Shown here: positions 25,627 to 34,568 of the stretch, piece after piece | Position numbering within the stretch: the stretch's first letter is position 1 | Layout of the letters: each line of letters opens with the position of its first letter | Source of the DNA: CAVPGP01 sp963704025 | GTDB lineage: Bacteria > Actinomycetota > Thermoleophilia > Gaiellales > Gaiellaceae | DNA length: 64,000 nucleotides | NCBI GenBank assembly: GCA_963704025.1 | Contig: CAVPGP010000002.1 | Location: forward strand, 620,001-684,000 | Reading direction: 5' to 3' | The notes under the pieces: generated by a model | Databases searched by the model: none | The model's input: the letters and a program-made list of their open reading frames with translations, nothing else | Told to the model about the DNA's origin: nothing | Translations under genes and position numbers: made by a program

Positions 25627-28600
25627 CTACGGGTTGAAGACCGTAATCGTCTGCGGCACCTGCGTCACGCCCGGCGTCAGGTTCGACGTCATGCCGGCGA
25701 GCGAGGTGTAGACGCCTGCCTTCTTGCTGGAGGCGTCGTAGGTGATCGTCTGCGTGCCACCGGCGGTCGGCGGCGTCAGGTTGATGGTGAAGTCGGAGCC
25801 GTTGGCCGGCAGGGCGGCGAGGTTCTTGCCGCTCGTCCCGTCGCGGTTCTCGGCACCCCAGTTGACGCCCGAGGCCGGGTCGCCGGCACCTGCGGTGCCG
25901 TACGCCATCGTGACGTTCTCCGATGCGGGCGTCGTGCCCAGGTGCAGCCAGATCTGGAACGAGTGGTTCGTGGCGTTGCTGAAGTTCGGGATCTGGTTCC
26001 AGTCGACGACGAGCCACCTGTCGGGGCCGGAAGCCAGCACACCGATCCGGATGCCGCCTCCGGCAGGAGCCGCCGGCGGGTTGAGGTCGCTCCAGAACGG
26101 CGCGACCACGTTGTTCGGCCGGTTGACGTTCGGGAAGTGCTGCGGCGTGAACACGATGTCCGCACCGACGCCTCCTCCGATCACGAGGTACCCGTTCGAC
26201 ACGACGCCGACCCGCGTGTACGGCTCGCCGCCGTAGAAGAACTGCGGGACGTTGAAGTTCGTGATCGAGTCGTCGGTTGCCCCGAACGGCGCGATGCTGA
26301 AGGCCGACAGCGGCAGGTAGCCGGCGGGCGAGCCGCCCGCGGTGATCGAGGTCACCTGCGGCGGGACCGCCGGCGACAGGGTTCCGCTCCACGTGACCGC
26401 GTTGCTCACGATCGAGGCGGGCGGGGACGCGTTCGAGTAGTCGAGCTTGCCGCCGTCGTCGTTCGCCACCGACAGCGAGACGTTCGCCGCCGTGCTTCCC
26501 AGGTTCGCGACCGAGGCCGAGCAGTGAGCGAGGCCTGTCTTGGTCGGGATCGACGTCGGCGCGCACGCATGCGTGAGCGTGACGAGACCCTGCTTGCGAA
26601 CGAAGGCGACGGGAATCGTCACCTTGTGCTCGCCCTTGTTCGGGACGAGCGTGACCCGGCCGAAGTACTGCCCGTTCGGCACGGCCGGTGCACTGATCGT
26701 GATCGGGAACGTGAGCGAGGCGTCCTTGTCGATCTGGAGCGGCTTGTTGTTGTTCCCGACGGTGATCGTGACGCCGTCGGGCTGTTGGATCTGGACCTCG
26801 AGCTTCAGGTTCTTGCCCGAGACGTTGATCGCCGTCCGCTGCGTCGTGATCTTGCCGGTCATCGTCGTCGCGTCGACGCTCGGGAGGTTGAGGTCGATCC
26901 GGTGCAGCGGGTCGCCCGCCGAGGCGATGTAGTGCGCTGTGGTCTCGTCGAAGACCAGCGGCGCGTCCACAGCGTCGATCACCTGCAGACTGCCGGCGCC
27001 TGCGTCGAACGGATCGAAGTCGGTCGTCCCGTTCTCCTTGGTGACGTCCTGCAACGCGGTCGTCATCAGGGCCGATTTCACCTCGGCCGCGGTCCAGCTG
27101 GGATGGGCTGCACGCACGAGCGCCGAGGAGCCGGCGGCGTGCGGCGACGACATCGACGTGCCGGCGATCGCCTGGTACAGCTGCCCGGGCGGACCGTTCG
27201 TGATGCCGGTCGGCTGTGGCGTCATGCCCGCCAGCACCTGGATCCCCGGTGCGGTGATGTCCGGCTTGATGAAGTCGCCGACCGGGCCGCGCGACGAGAA
27301 CGTCGCCATCACATCCGGCTGCGTCGGCGACTCCGTGCCCGTCGCGAACGTCGCCGTGACGCCGGGCTTCGCGAGGAATGCGAGCAGGTCGGCGTTCGGG
27401 CCGTCGACGTGGATCGCCGGCAGCCAGTGGTTGTCCGTCTCGACGTCCTGCGAGATGGCGTTGTAGAGGATCATCCCCACCGCGCCGCCCTGGAGGACGT
27501 TGAAGCCCTTGTCCACGCGAGCGTTGCCGCCGCGCTGGCAGGCGACGATCTTGCCCGCCGCGGTGCCCGCCGCTTGGACTTTGTCGCAGATGGCCGTCTG
27601 GCCCGGAAGCGTGCTCGCCAGCACCACCGGCGTCGGCGAGGCGGTGGGCGCCGTGATGGTGACGCCCGGCTTGTCGAGCTTCGAGCCGTCGGTCGACGAC
27701 AGGTGCAGCGTCGACGTGAAGAAGTGATCCCACGTCGAGGCGCCGACGGTCGTCACCCACGGGCCGCCGTGCTCGGCGGTGCCCGCGCCCGGCCCGCTGT
27801 TGCCGGCCGAGGCGTTGACGTTGATCCCCGCGTTGAACGCGTCCAGGAACGCCAGCTCCACGGGGTCGGAGTACGGGTTGGCTCCGCCGCCGATCGAGAA
27901 GTTGATCACGTCGACGCCGTCCTTGATCCCCTGGTTGACGGCGTTCACCGAGTCGGAGTTGAAGCAGCCCTGCGCGAGGCAGACGCGGTACATGATCACG
28001 TACGCGCCAGGAGCGACGCCCGCCACCGGGCCGCGCTCGACGCCGAAGAGCGGCGCCGTGTCGACGACGTCGCCTGCGGCTGTCGAGGTGGTGTGCGTGC
28101 CGTGTCCCTCCGAGTCCCGGGCCGAGCACTGCCTGGTGGCGTTGTTGCAGAACTCGCCGGGCACCGCACCGATCACGGACATGTACGTCTGCGTGAACGC
28201 GTAGGCGCCGATCAGCTTGTGGTTGCAGCTGAACGCAGCGCCGAGCTGCGGGTCGAGCCCGCTGCCGAACTGGCAGCCGTAGGTCCCGGGCGGAGCCGGC
28301 AGGCCCGTGTCCCGGAAGAACTGGTGCTCCGGGTAGATGCCGGTGTCGAGCACGCCGACGATCTGCCCCTTCCCCGCGTTGTCGGCACCGCCGAGGCTCT
28401 GCCAGACATACGGGGCACCGATCCAGTTCACCGAGCCGAAGTCCGGCTTGCGCAGCGCGTCCTTCTGCACGGCGACCACGCCCGGAACGTCGAGCAGCTG
28501 CTGGATCTCATTCGCAGGCACCTGCGCCGACACGCCGCCGTAGACCGTCTCGTACGACTCCCTGACGACGGCGCTTGGGACGGCGTCGGCGACGGCCCGG

Positions 28601-28998
28601 TCGATCTTCTCCGTGACGCCGGCCGTATAGCTCTCGTACGCCGTGACCGCAGCCTTGTTGTCTTTCAGGTCCTTGCCGGTCGCGCTCGGGCTGGTCGCCG
28701 CGAGGCCGGCGACGCCGCCCGTGTACGAGGCGGTCGCGTCGTAGTCGTACTTGATCATCACGTTGACCGGCGTGCTGTCGGTGCGTCCGAGCAGCGACGG
28801 GTCGGTCTGCGCGAGCCTGGCGACATCGGACTTCGCGCCGTCGATGGTTTCGACGGGCGCGAGCGGCGTCGCCGTCAGGTTTCCCGGTTTCGTCGCGGCA
28901 TCTTGCGCCGAAGCGCTCGCCGCCACGATGCCGAGCGAGATCGTCGCGAGCGCGAGCACCCCAAGCGCAAGCGCGCGGCGCCGTAGCATGGCGTTCAA
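25627..28998 (-). CDS. secreted subtilisin-like protease (S8) with PA domain
   Basis: About 1123 residues. A signal peptide (LRRRALALGVLALATISLG) is followed by an I9-type propeptide (YESYTAGVTEKIDRAV to VPGVVAVQKD), then the S8 catalytic domain with Asp in VGVLDTGIYPEHQ (about 214), His in SEGHGTHTTSTAAGD (about 299) and Ser in GTSMSSPHAAG (about 613). A protease-associated domain is inserted between His and Ser (near 470-505). Fibronectin or Ig-like beta modules fill the C-terminal half. The TTG at 28998 follows GGGAGG at 8 bases and is preferred over the ATG at 28989. It is probably a cell-surface or extracellular scavenging protease. Confidence 0.93.
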   Translation of the reverse strand: MNAMLRRRALALGVLALATISLGIVAASASAQDAATKPGNLTATPLAPVETIDGAKSDVARLAQTDPSLLGRTDSTPVNVMIKYDYDATASYTGGVAGLAATSPSATGKDLKDNKAAVTAYESYTAGVTEKIDRAVADAVPSAVVRESYETVYGGVSAQVPANEIQQLLDVPGVVAVQKDALRKPDFGSVNWIGAPYVWQSLGGADNAGKGQIVGVLDTGIYPEHQFFRDTGLPAPPGTYGCQFGSGLDPQLGAAFSCNHKLIGAYAFTQTYMSVIGAVPGEFCNNATRQCSARDSEGHGTHTTSTAAGDVVDTAPLFGVERGPVAGVAPGAYVIMYRVCLAQGCFNSDSVNAVNQGIKDGVDVINFSIGGGANPYSDPVELAFLDAFNAGINVNASAGNSGPGAGTAEHGGPWVTTVGASTWDHFFTSTLHLSSTDGSKLDKPGVTITAPTASPTPVVLASTLPGQTAICDKVQAAGTAAGKIVACQRGGNARVDKGFNVLQGGAVGMILYNAISQDVETDNHWLPAIHVDGPNADLLAFLAKPGVTATFATGTESPTQPDVMATFSSRGPVGDFIKPDITAPGIQVLAGMTPQPTGITNGPPGQLYQAIAGTSMSSPHAAGSSALVRAAHPSWTAAEVKSALMTTALQDVTKENGTTDFDPFDAGAGSLQVIDAVDAPLVFDETTAHYIASAGDPLHRIDLNLPSVDATTMTGKITTQRTAINVSGKNLKLEVQIQQPDGVTITVGNNNKPLQIDKDASLTFPITISAPAVPNGQYFGRVTLVPNKGEHKVTIPVAFVRKQGLVTLTHACAPTSIPTKTGLAHCSASVANLGSTAANVSLSVANDDGGKLDYSNASPPASIVSNAVTWSGTLSPAVPPQVTSITAGGSPAGYLPLSAFSIAPFGATDDSITNFNVPQFFYGGEPYTRVGVVSNGYLVIGGGVGADIVFTPQHFPNVNRPNNVVAPFWSDLNPPAAPAGGGIRIGVLASGPDRWLVVDWNQIPNFSNATNHSFQIWLHLGTTPASENVTMAYGTAGAGDPASGVNWGAENRDGTSGKNLAALPANGSDFTINLTPPTAGGTQTITYDASSKKAGVYTSLAGMTSNLTPGVTQVPQTITVFNP

Positions 28999-29124
28999 AG
29001 GATTCGCCTCCCTGTTGCGGATCAATCCGGCACGGGCCTCTCCGTCCCGTCCCCGGTATCGGAAGCGATCTTCACGACCTAGCCGCGTAAAGTCAACAGA
29101 CTGGACGAAGGCTAGACTTTTGTC

Positions 29125-29484
29125 GTGGGGCGACTTCGGATGTGGACCTTCGTGATGGTGATCCCACTCGTGCTCGCCGGCACCGCCCTCGCGGCGGACG
29201 CCGGCAGCCCGGCTCGCGTGCGAATCACGCAAACCCATCCACTCGAGCTCCGGGGGCAGGGATTCGCCCCGGGCGAGCGGGTGGCCCTGCGCGTGACGCT
29301 CGGCGCCAAGACGTATCAGCGCACGCTGCGGACTACAGCCGACGGCCATTTCGTCTCGAGGTTCCCGAGCCTCGTCCTCGACCGCTGCAGCAAGCGGCTT
29401 GCCGTCACGGCGAAGGGCGCACAGGGCCACAGGGTCGAGTTCGAGCTGCAGACGCTCCCCTGCCCGAACGACCTCACGCGCTGA
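29125..29484 (+). CDS. small secreted beta-rich protein, unknown
   Basis: A 119-residue exported protein with signal peptide (WTFVMVIPLVLAGTALAAD) and a mature part of about 90 residues with an Ig-like or IPT-like beta pattern (VRITQTHPLELRGQGFAPGE) and two cysteines that could pair. The GTG start lies 6 bases after TAGACT (29113-29118), placing the probable transcript start on the start codon. It is divergent from the subtilase gene. No function recognised. Confidence 0.65.
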   Translation: MGRLRMWTFVMVIPLVLAGTALAADAGSPARVRITQTHPLELRGQGFAPGERVALRVTLGAKTYQRTLRTTADGHFVSRFPSLVLDRCSKRLAVTAKGAQGHRVEFELQTLPCPNDLTR

Positions 29485-29514
29485 CCGCAGGAAGCGCGCC
29501 GTCGCAGCGCACGT

Positions 29515-31092
29515 CTAGCAGCGCTCGCGCCGCGAGAGGCCGATGTCGCGTGTGGCCCGGTCGCGGAACTCCGACGCGAAGCGCATGAACCGGTAGAGGT
29601 CGGTGAAGGTGGTCGCGATGCCGAGCGAGACGCGAACGGCGCCGCCGGTCTGGAGCCCGACCGCATCGACGTAGTCGTCGAAGACGACGAACGAGTCCTC
29701 GACGCCTCCCTGGAGGCTCTCGCGCCCGATGCGGAAGGCGAGCTCGGCCGCGCCCGGATTGCAGAAGCACCCGGTGCGGAGCGAGACGCTGTGCGCCGCG
29801 GCGAGGCGGTCGACCACCCGCTCGTCCACCCATCGCCCGTCCGGCCGGAGGAAGTTGAACGCGATCGTCCCGCCGCGCGCCTCGGTCGTCTGCGGTCCGT
29901 AGATCTCCACCACGGGCCGGCCGTTGCCGTGGCGGAGCGCGGCGAGCTCCTCGAGCAGCCAGCCGGTCAGGCACCGGACACGGGTGTGAATCGTCTCGAT
30001 GCCGATCCCGCCGACGTACTCGAGCCCGTGCTCGACGGCCGGCAGCGTGAGGTAGTTGACCGTCCCGTCCTCGAACGCGCTCCCGTCAGAAGCCAGCAGG
30101 TGCCAGTCGCCCTGCACGGAGACGACGACGATGGTGCCGCCGGCGAACCAGGGCCTGCGCAGCTTCGCCAGCGCGCGCTTGCGGACGAGGAGGCAGCCGA
30201 CGCCGGTCGGGTAGCCGAGCAGCTTGTAGAACGAGATCGCGACGAAGTCCGGCCGCCACGCGCCGAGGTCGAGCCGGTTCGTCGGCACGAATGCGGCGCA
30301 GTCGAGGAGCACGTCCCAGCCTGCGGCCTGCGCGCCGGCGATCCACTCGAGCGGATGCTGCACGCCGGAGAAGTTCGACTGCGCCGGGTACGCGAACAGG
30401 TTGTGCCGATCTCCGTCGGCCTGGCGCAGACATCCGTCGAGCGCCGTGCCGTCGACGCGGAGCTCCGGCGTCGTGCTCGGCAGGTAGGTCGTCGTGGCTC
30501 CGCCGGCGCGAGCGTATTCGCGCAGGCCGTTGACCGAGTTGTGGTTGTCGTAGGTGAGCAGCAGCCGCCCGCCGGCCTCGAACGGGTACGCCTCGGCGAC
30601 GAGCTTCAGCGCGCCGCTCGCGTTCGGCGTGAAGATGACGGTGTACTCCTCCGGTGATGCGTTGAAGTGATCGAGCACGGCGGCGCGAGTCCGCTCCACG
30701 AGCTCGGTCGCGGCCAGGGAGGACGGGTTGAGCGAGTGCGGGTTGCCGAACACGTTCTCGCGCAGGAGTTCCATGTGCGCGTCCAGCTGCGACTCGCCGT
30801 AGAGGCCGCCACCCGTGTAGTCGAGATAGACCTGCCCCCGGGCGTCGAGGCGCGCGTACTCCGTGGCCCGCAGCTCGTCCAGGACGCGTGTCGTGTCGAA
30901 CTCGGCGTAGCGGCGCCGGAAGGCCGCAAGGGCCTCCGGCTCGTCCTCAGGCTCGAACGTCGCTGTTCCGGCTCGCCTCCACGGCAGACCGCCCCGCTCG
31001 CCGGCCGCAGCGGCGAGTTCGCGCGCGGTCGACCTCAACGCCGCCGCCGATCCCCGGCTGATGATGACTCCCCCTCCTTCGGTCGTCATCAA
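29515..31092 (-). CDS. class V aminotransferase (cysteine desulfurase/MoCo sulfurase-like)
   Basis: A protein of about 525 residues of the PLP class V family. It has YLDYTGGGLYGESQLDAH near residue 93, the PLP region TPNASGALKLVAEAYPF, the Schiff-base lysine in ISFYKLLGYPTGVGCLLV, and the catalytic-loop cysteine in LRTGCFCNPGAAE. Spacing and the GGG/TG patterns resemble eukaryotic-type molybdenum cofactor sulfurases and isopenicillin-epimerase-like enzymes more than IscS. It follows the carbonic anhydrase gene by 45 bases on the same strand and may be cotranscribed. Acceptor unknown. The ATG at 31089 directly follows the TTG at the stated end. Confidence 0.88.
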   Translation of the reverse strand: MMTTEGGGVIISRGSAAALRSTARELAAAAGERGGLPWRRAGTATFEPEDEPEALAAFRRRYAEFDTTRVLDELRATEYARLDARGQVYLDYTGGGLYGESQLDAHMELLRENVFGNPHSLNPSSLAATELVERTRAAVLDHFNASPEEYTVIFTPNASGALKLVAEAYPFEAGGRLLLTYDNHNSVNGLREYARAGGATTTYLPSTTPELRVDGTALDGCLRQADGDRHNLFAYPAQSNFSGVQHPLEWIAGAQAAGWDVLLDCAAFVPTNRLDLGAWRPDFVAISFYKLLGYPTGVGCLLVRKRALAKLRRPWFAGGTIVVVSVQGDWHLLASDGSAFEDGTVNYLTLPAVEHGLEYVGGIGIETIHTRVRCLTGWLLEELAALRHGNGRPVVEIYGPQTTEARGGTIAFNFLRPDGRWVDERVVDRLAAAHSVSLRTGCFCNPGAAELAFRIGRESLQGGVEDSFVVFDDYVDAVGLQTGGAVRVSLGIATTFTDLYRFMRFASEFRDRATRDIGLSRRERC

Positions 31093-31137
31093 GAAGACGG
31101 CGGGACCGTCCGGGTTCTTCCTGGGACTTGCGCTCGC

Positions 31138-31716
31138 CTACGACGCTCGGCCGGCCGCCGTGGCGTCCGGAATCTCGATCAGCCGGCCGGTTTTGACGTC
31201 GTAGACGTACCCGTAGATGGAGATGCTCGGCGGAACGAGCGGATGGGCCCGGATGCGCGCGACGTCCTCGACGACGCTCCGATCCCGGTCGGAGATCGTG
31301 AGCCAGTCGATGTACTTGGCCTCCGTTGCGCCGGGGCCGTCGCCCACGTCGCGGAATCCATCGGCCCCGAGCTCTGCGGTCTCGAGGCTCTGCTCGAGGA
31401 GGCTTCGCATGACCTCGTCGGTGAAGAACTCCATTCCGCAATCGGTGTGGTGGATCACGAACCATTCGCGCGTTCCGAGCAGCTTGTACGAGATGACCAG
31501 CGAGCGGATCGCGTCGTCGCTCGCCCGTCCGCCCGCGTTGCGGACCACATGGGCGTCCCCCTCGCTGAGGCCTGCGTACTTGGCCGGATCGAGCCGCGCG
31601 TCCATGCACGTGAGAATGGCGAACCGCCGGGCAGGCGGCAGCGCCAGCTCGCTCTTGGCGCCGAATGACGCCGCGTAGTCCTCGTTTGCGGACAGGACCT
31701 CGTCGAGAACACCCAT
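31138..31716 (-). CDS. beta-class carbonic anhydrase
   Basis: A 192-residue beta-carbonic anhydrase. The zinc ligands are C37 and the pair in VIHHTDCG (H90 and C93), and the catalytic dyad D39/R41 is intact in CMDARLDP. It hydrates CO2 to bicarbonate in the cytoplasm. A good ribosome site (GAGGGAG) precedes the ATG. It resembles the short mycobacterial class. It is the probable first gene of a two-gene unit with the class V aminotransferase. Confidence 0.94.
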   Translation of the reverse strand: MGVLDEVLSANEDYAASFGAKSELALPPARRFAILTCMDARLDPAKYAGLSEGDAHVVRNAGGRASDDAIRSLVISYKLLGTREWFVIHHTDCGMEFFTDEVMRSLLEQSLETAELGADGFRDVGDGPGATEAKYIDWLTISDRDRSVVEDVARIRAHPLVPPSISIYGYVYDVKTGRLIEIPDATAAGRAS

Positions 31717-31830
31717 CGGAATGACTCCCTCCCTCGCGGATTTGCGCCGATGACGGGCCTAACGCGTTGCGGGTGCCGATTCATTCCCTCCCGAGCGAAG
31801 CCGAAGCCGACGCCGACGCCGTGGTCCCGC

Positions 31831-33303
31831 CTAGAAGCCGGCCTGCGCCGCGAGCCGCCCGGAGTCGACGGCTCCGACGAAGGTCTCGTAGTCTCGCTCG
31901 TTCTGATCCGCGTAGGCGACCGAGAAGTCTGCGATCGCCTGGTCGAACGTGTCGCCCTTGCCCAGGTACGACGCGACCGCGAGCCGGTCTCCCCAGCGCG
32001 AGTGCGCGCGTGCGAGGGTCGCTCCGCAGACCCGGGCGTAGAGGGTCGCTCCCGGCACGAGCACCCTGTCGACCTCGGCGCCGCCCTTCCAGTCGTGGAG
32101 CTGGCGAACGTAGTAGTCGCGAATCTCGCCGTCGATGCCTCTGACCCGCTGCCAGCCCAGGAAGATGTCGGTCGCCGCCTGCATCAGACGCTGACCCGTG
32201 ACGACGCGCTGCCCGTGCTGGGAAAACTCGCTCTTGCCGATGAAGCGCTCCAGGACCGAGGCTTCCGCCTGCTTCGCCTGGAGGAACAGCGGGTCTTGGT
32301 CGTCGCGTCCAACCAGCAGGACGATCCAGGCGCGGCTGCCGACGCTGCCGACACCTACGACCTTGCGTGCCATGTGGACGTAGGAGAACTCCTCCAGCGG
32401 GTGTCGCCGGTGGGCCAGCGTCCGCCGGTACAAACGGATCAGGTCACGCATCGGTCCGACTTCGTCCTCGAGCGTCGTACCGGGATGCACCAGATCCTCG
32501 ATCGGCACGACGAGCGGCGGGTCGGCCATGATCCGCAGTTCGCCCTCGACCTCGGCGGCCAGCCTGGAGAACGCGCGCAGGTGATCTCGCGTCCGAGCCT
32601 TGGCGACGTCCTTATCCACCCGATTCGCCTCCTTCTTCCCCAGCCGCTCGCTCTTCACCTCGGCCCGGACCAGCTCGAGCACCTCCCCGATCTCCATGTG
32701 CGCGTACCAGGCGTCGAGCGTCCGCATGCCTGCGCTCTGCCGCATCACTTCCCGGTACTCACCGACGCAGCCCGTGACGATTGCACGGCGATCGGCTGCG
32801 GAGAACCCGCGCTCGCGACCCAGGATCTCGAAGCTCGCGGCCAGCCGCTTCACATCCCACTCCCACGGGCCGGGGAGCGTCTCGTCGAAGTCGTTGATGT
32901 CGAACAAAAGTTGGCGCTCCGGCGAGGCGAAGACGCCGAAGTTCGAGAGATGGGCGTCCCCGCAGAGCTGCACCCTGACTCCGGATCGCGGCGTCGCCGC
33001 CAGATCGGCGGCCATGATCAGGGCAGCGCCCCGGTAGAAGGCGAACGGCGAGACCAGCATCCGTCCGTGTCGGATCGGGACGAGCTCGGGAACCCTGCTC
33101 TCCGCCTGCGCCTCGAGCAGGGCGATGGGGTCCGGCCGGTTCGGCGCGGCCTCCCAGCGACCGTGGCTCGACCTCGGCGCCCTGTCGCGCGCGGCTTTCC
33201 CCCTCGCGACCCGCTCCTCCGGGCTGAGGTGCAGGTTTCGCCCCGCCACCGCCGGCTCCGCGGGGGAGCCCACCGCACCTGCTCGCATTCCAGGGCGTCG
33301 CAT
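31831..33303 (-). CDS. DUF2252 family protein
   Basis: A 490-residue protein of the DUF2252 family, recognised by LVPIRHGRMLVSPFAFYRG, VQLCGDAHLSNFGVFASPE, LLFDINDFDETLPGPWEWD, FSYVHMARKVVGVGSVGSRA and LHDWKGGAEVD. The GDxHxxN and D-F-D pattern is reminiscent of aminoglycoside-phosphotransferase-fold kinases, so a kinase-like activity is plausible (inference). The function is unproven. Start 33303 is chosen because TAAGGT lies 7 bases upstream, the leaderless spacing seen repeatedly in this window. Confidence 0.88.
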   Translation of the reverse strand: MRRPGMRAGAVGSPAEPAVAGRNLHLSPEERVARGKAARDRAPRSSHGRWEAAPNRPDPIALLEAQAESRVPELVPIRHGRMLVSPFAFYRGAALIMAADLAATPRSGVRVQLCGDAHLSNFGVFASPERQLLFDINDFDETLPGPWEWDVKRLAASFEILGRERGFSAADRRAIVTGCVGEYREVMRQSAGMRTLDAWYAHMEIGEVLELVRAEVKSERLGKKEANRVDKDVAKARTRDHLRAFSRLAAEVEGELRIMADPPLVVPIEDLVHPGTTLEDEVGPMRDLIRLYRRTLAHRRHPLEEFSYVHMARKVVGVGSVGSRAWIVLLVGRDDQDPLFLQAKQAEASVLERFIGKSEFSQHGQRVVTGQRLMQAATDIFLGWQRVRGIDGEIRDYYVRQLHDWKGGAEVDRVLVPGATLYARVCGATLARAHSRWGDRLAVASYLGKGDTFDQAIADFSVAYADQNERDYETFVGAVDSGRLAAQAGF

Positions 33304-33373
33304 CGGCGGAACCTTAGTCCTGCAGCAGCCTGTGCAGAAGCCCGCCGCGGAACGTCGCGGGCCATCCCTCGGG

Positions 33374-34081
33374 TCAGGGCGCGCCGACGCGGAGCGGCTC
33401 GTTCTCGACGACGCACGGCTGCGGCGCCGCCGCCTGCCGCCACATCGAGACACCGAGGGCGATCAGCACGGCCATGAAGAGCGCGAAGCCTGCGAGCACG
33501 GCGACGAACGCGGCGTCGGACACGAGCACCATCAGGTCGCCGCAGAGCACGAGCGCCGCGCTCACGGCCGAGGCCCAGCCGATCCAGCGCGCATGGACGC
33601 CTGCCATCAGGATCGCCGCGGCAAGGGCGGCGAGGTAGATGCCGAGCGCCAGAAACGCGGCGAAGAAAAGGTCCTCCGTCGCATTGCTCGTCGCATCGAA
33701 GGCAGCGAGGTACGACCCCTTCGCCTCGGAGGCGGATCCCGCCCACGTGTCCGCCAGCTCCTTCATGTTCGCCCCTGCGACGACGGCGCCCGCGCCGAGC
33801 GCGCCCATGAGCAGGAGAAACGGCTGGCCGGCACGGGCCCAGTCCCTCCCTGCTCCCTCCGTGAACGTCCGGCCGGCGACGGTGAGCGCTCCGACCGCCA
33901 GGAGCACCCCGATCAGGTCGAGCAGCCGGTCGGCGGTCCACAGCCCGCTGTCGGCGACGATGCGGACCGACTTGCCGGGGTCGCCGCCCCAGTCGGGCTC
34001 GAGCACCGTCGCGACGAGCTGCGCCCCCGCCCCGGCCACTGCGGCGACAGCCCCGATGCGCAGAAGATGGTTGGTGCTCAT
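33374..34081 (-). CDS. integral membrane protein, unknown
   Basis: A 235-residue membrane protein with about six helices, the central loop containing ANMKELADTWAGSASEAKGS. Resembles DUF4386-type or other actinobacterial membrane proteins of unknown role; no transporter signature is seen. The ATG at 34081 is preceded at 7 bases by TACCGT with no ribosome site. Divergent from the receiver, kinase and LuxR operon. Confidence 0.65.
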   Translation of the reverse strand: MSTNHLLRIGAVAAVAGAGAQLVATVLEPDWGGDPGKSVRIVADSGLWTADRLLDLIGVLLAVGALTVAGRTFTEGAGRDWARAGQPFLLLMGALGAGAVVAGANMKELADTWAGSASEAKGSYLAAFDATSNATEDLFFAAFLALGIYLAALAAAILMAGVHARWIGWASAVSAALVLCGDLMVLVSDAAFVAVLAGFALFMAVLIALGVSMWRQAAAPQPCVVENEPLRVGAP

Positions 34082-34205
34082 GGCGACGACGGTAGGCCTC
34101 AACTTGCCGAGCCGCATCGATGGAATCCCCGGTCCTCCGTGACCCGGCCCGAAGACTGGGGATTCCCCCAATGCTTCGAGCCGTCTGGCATGAGACGATT
34201 CCCAC

Positions 34206-34568
34206 GTGCCGCAGACGGTGCTGATCGTGGATGACCATGCCGGCTTTCGCGGCTTCGCCCGCCGGCTCCTCGAAGCCGGCGGGTTCACCGTCGTCGGCGA
34301 GGCGGAGGACGGAGCCTCTGCGCTGGCCGCGGTCGAGAAGCTGCAACCCGAGGTCGTCCTTCTGGACGTCGTGCTGCCGGACACGGACGGGTTCGCGGTC
34401 GCCGAGCAGCTCGCCGAGAACGTCGCGAGGCCGGTCGTCGTCCTCACCTCGAGCCGGGAGGCGGAGGACTTCGGCCAGCGGCTCGAGCGGAGTCCCGCGA
34501 GCGGCTTCATCCACAAGGACGAGCTCTCGGGCGCCGCTCTGGCCAGGCTCGCCGCCGACCCTCCGTGA
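34206..34568 (+). CDS. single-domain response regulator (receiver)
   Basis: A 120-residue stand-alone receiver with acidic pair VDDHAG, phosphoacceptor in VVLLDVVLPDTDG, Thr/Ser switch in VVVLTSSRE and Lys in GFIHKDEL. No output domain is attached, so it may act as a phosphate sink or adaptor for the kinase whose GTG overlaps its stop (34565-34568, GTGA). The downstream LuxR regulator is the likely second acceptor. Confidence 0.9.
   Translation: MPQTVLIVDDHAGFRGFARRLLEAGGFTVVGEAEDGASALAAVEKLQPEVVLLDVVLPDTDGFAVAEQLAENVARPVVVLTSSREAEDFGQRLERSPASGFIHKDELSGAALARLAADPP

Noticed and set aside
25546..28986. An 1100-codon plus-strand open frame opposite the subtilase
   Set aside because: The minus strand encodes a subtilase with all three catalytic motifs and a signal peptide; the plus frame is a GC-rich shadow with no domain.
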